A stretch of 7,913 nt of DNA, taken from positions 1 to 7,913 of the forward strand of contig JALVBA010000213.1 in NCBI GenBank assembly GCA_027010905.1, read 5' to 3'. The notes under the pieces were generated by a model. The model had not been told where the DNA came from. It worked only from the letters and a program-made list of their open reading frames with translations, and did no database searches. The stretch's first letter is position 1. Each line of letters starts with the position of its first letter. Made by a program: the position numbers and the translations under genes. The stretch is from Marinilabiliaceae bacterium (GTDB lineage: Bacteria > Bacteroidota > Bacteroidia > Bacteroidales > Marinilabiliaceae). This document shows positions 7,350-7,913 of the stretch, in pieces.

Positions 7350-7826
7350 TTAGTAATTTACTCCGAAAGCCCAAAGTGGTATTACATTACGGTAACCAAA
7401 TTCAATCTCATCTTTTACCACAAATGATTTACCGTCTTTTTCAATTTGTTTTTGCTGCTTATTTTTCCCACCAACCTCAAACGTATAATTATCAATGACA
7501 AAATCGGTTTTTTTTGATGATATTACATCATTATTTACACGTATTTGATTGAAAAAGAACGTTTCTCGTATGTTTCCTACATTTGATTTATCTCCAACCA
7601 AGTTGAAAATAATATTTGTATTATCTAAATACACTTTATCAACTTTACCCAGACCACGAATACCACTTGTTTCGTTGCGTAATTGTCCTATAAGTCCTAC
7701 TTTTTCCATATATGAAAAATATTCGTCTAAGGAATTTCTGCTTACGTTGAGTATTTTGGCAATTTTCGAAAAATTAGGTTTAAATGGCACGCTTTCCGCA
7801 ATAACCTTATATCCGCAACTAAATTG
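7350..7826 (-). pseudogene. DUF4143-type AAA ATPase, C-terminal fragment (N-terminal ATPase domain missing)
   Basis: The minus-strand frame is open from just below a TAA at 7829-7827 to the stop at 7352-7350. Recognisable family sequence begins around 7811-7805 (YKVIAESVPFKPN). Next come a winged-helix-like region (SKIAKILNVSRNSLDEYFSY), then GIRGLGKVDKVYLDNTNI, RETFFFNQIRV and a nuclease-fold-like core (DFVIDNYTFEVGGKNK). It closes with KDEIEFGYRNVIPLWAFG. This matches the second half of ATP-binding proteins with AAA_14 plus DUF4143 domains, normally about 380-400 residues. Only about 158 codons remain. The Walker A/B ATPase half is absent, and upstream DNA shows no continuation in any frame up to the window edge. 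A GTG at 7790-7788 could start a short protein but would cut into the conserved region, so I call it a remnant. Confidence 0.75.
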
Positions 7827-7831
7827 TTAAT

Positions 7832-7875
7832 AAAAAAATCAATTGGCTGTGTAAGAAAAACTTACACAGCCATTG
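7832..7875 (-). terminator. strong intrinsic terminator for a minus-strand gene beyond the right edge
   Basis: The arms ggctgtgtaag (7845-7855) and cttacacagcc (7861-7871) are perfectly complementary around a 5-base loop. One more pair (7844/7872) and a 3-bp extension (7840-7842 with 7873-7875, one bulged base at 7843) give a 15-bp stem. On the minus strand the stem is followed by one A and then seven Ts (7838-7832). This is textbook rho-independent geometry in that direction only; the plus-strand side has no T-run. It would end transcription coming from beyond 7913. Alternatively the arms could be the ends of an insertion sequence. Confidence 0.7.
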
Positions 7876-7913
7876 AAATGTAAATATTTTCACTTATTTT
7901 AGTGATACTAAAC

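Noticed and set aside
1..7913. CRISPR array, tRNA/rRNA, prophage or defence island
   Set aside because: No regularly spaced repeats, no tRNA-like cloverleaf and no phage or defence gene set were seen. The DUF4143 fragment alone does not make such a system.

Overview
The window looks like chromosomal DNA from a member of the Bacteroidota, probably a Bacteroidales or Marinilabiliales relative. It is AT-rich and its genes lack Shine-Dalgarno sites. The alaS/M23 intergenic region carries two matches to the Bacteroidota -7 promoter element TAnnTTTG. The gene families are also typical of the group: a large two-domain FtsX/MacB-type permease, an alaS gene divergent from an M23 peptidase with a conserved N-terminal tail, a DUF5009-type membrane acyltransferase, a DUF4143 ATPase and an IS5-like transposase. 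The species assignment is inference.

Layout. Bases 1-1695 (+) are the 3' part of an ABC transporter permease that begins before the window. It converges on alaS (1871-4516, -), a complete alanyl-tRNA synthetase. A short intergenic stretch of about 130 bp then holds two promoter-like sequences that overlap back to back, one for alaS and one for a membrane-anchored M23 (LytM-type) peptidoglycan endopeptidase (4646-5617, +). Next comes an AT-rich non-coding stretch dominated by a perfect 20-bp inverted repeat with ends 226 bp apart, which I read as a possible small non-autonomous mobile element. A complete multi-pass membrane protein of the NagX/DUF5009 acetyltransferase type follows (5926-7038, +).

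From about 7039 to the right edge the DNA is a scrap zone. It holds the first ~50 codons of an IS5-like transposase with an early in-frame stop (-), a noncoding stretch, the C-terminal part of a DUF4143-type ATPase that has lost its ATP-binding half (-), and a strong minus-strand hairpin plus T-run that would terminate a gene lying beyond the window.

How they fit: alaS is a housekeeping translation gene, and the M23 enzyme and the acyltransferase are envelope functions. The M23 and acyltransferase genes lie on the same strand but are separated by about 300 bp containing the inverted-repeat element, so they are unlikely to form a tight operon. I see no CRISPR array, tRNA, rRNA, phage module or convincing new defence or mobile system. 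The most interesting signals are the inverted-repeat element, the interlocked divergent promoters and the decayed mobile and ATPase remnants at the right end.
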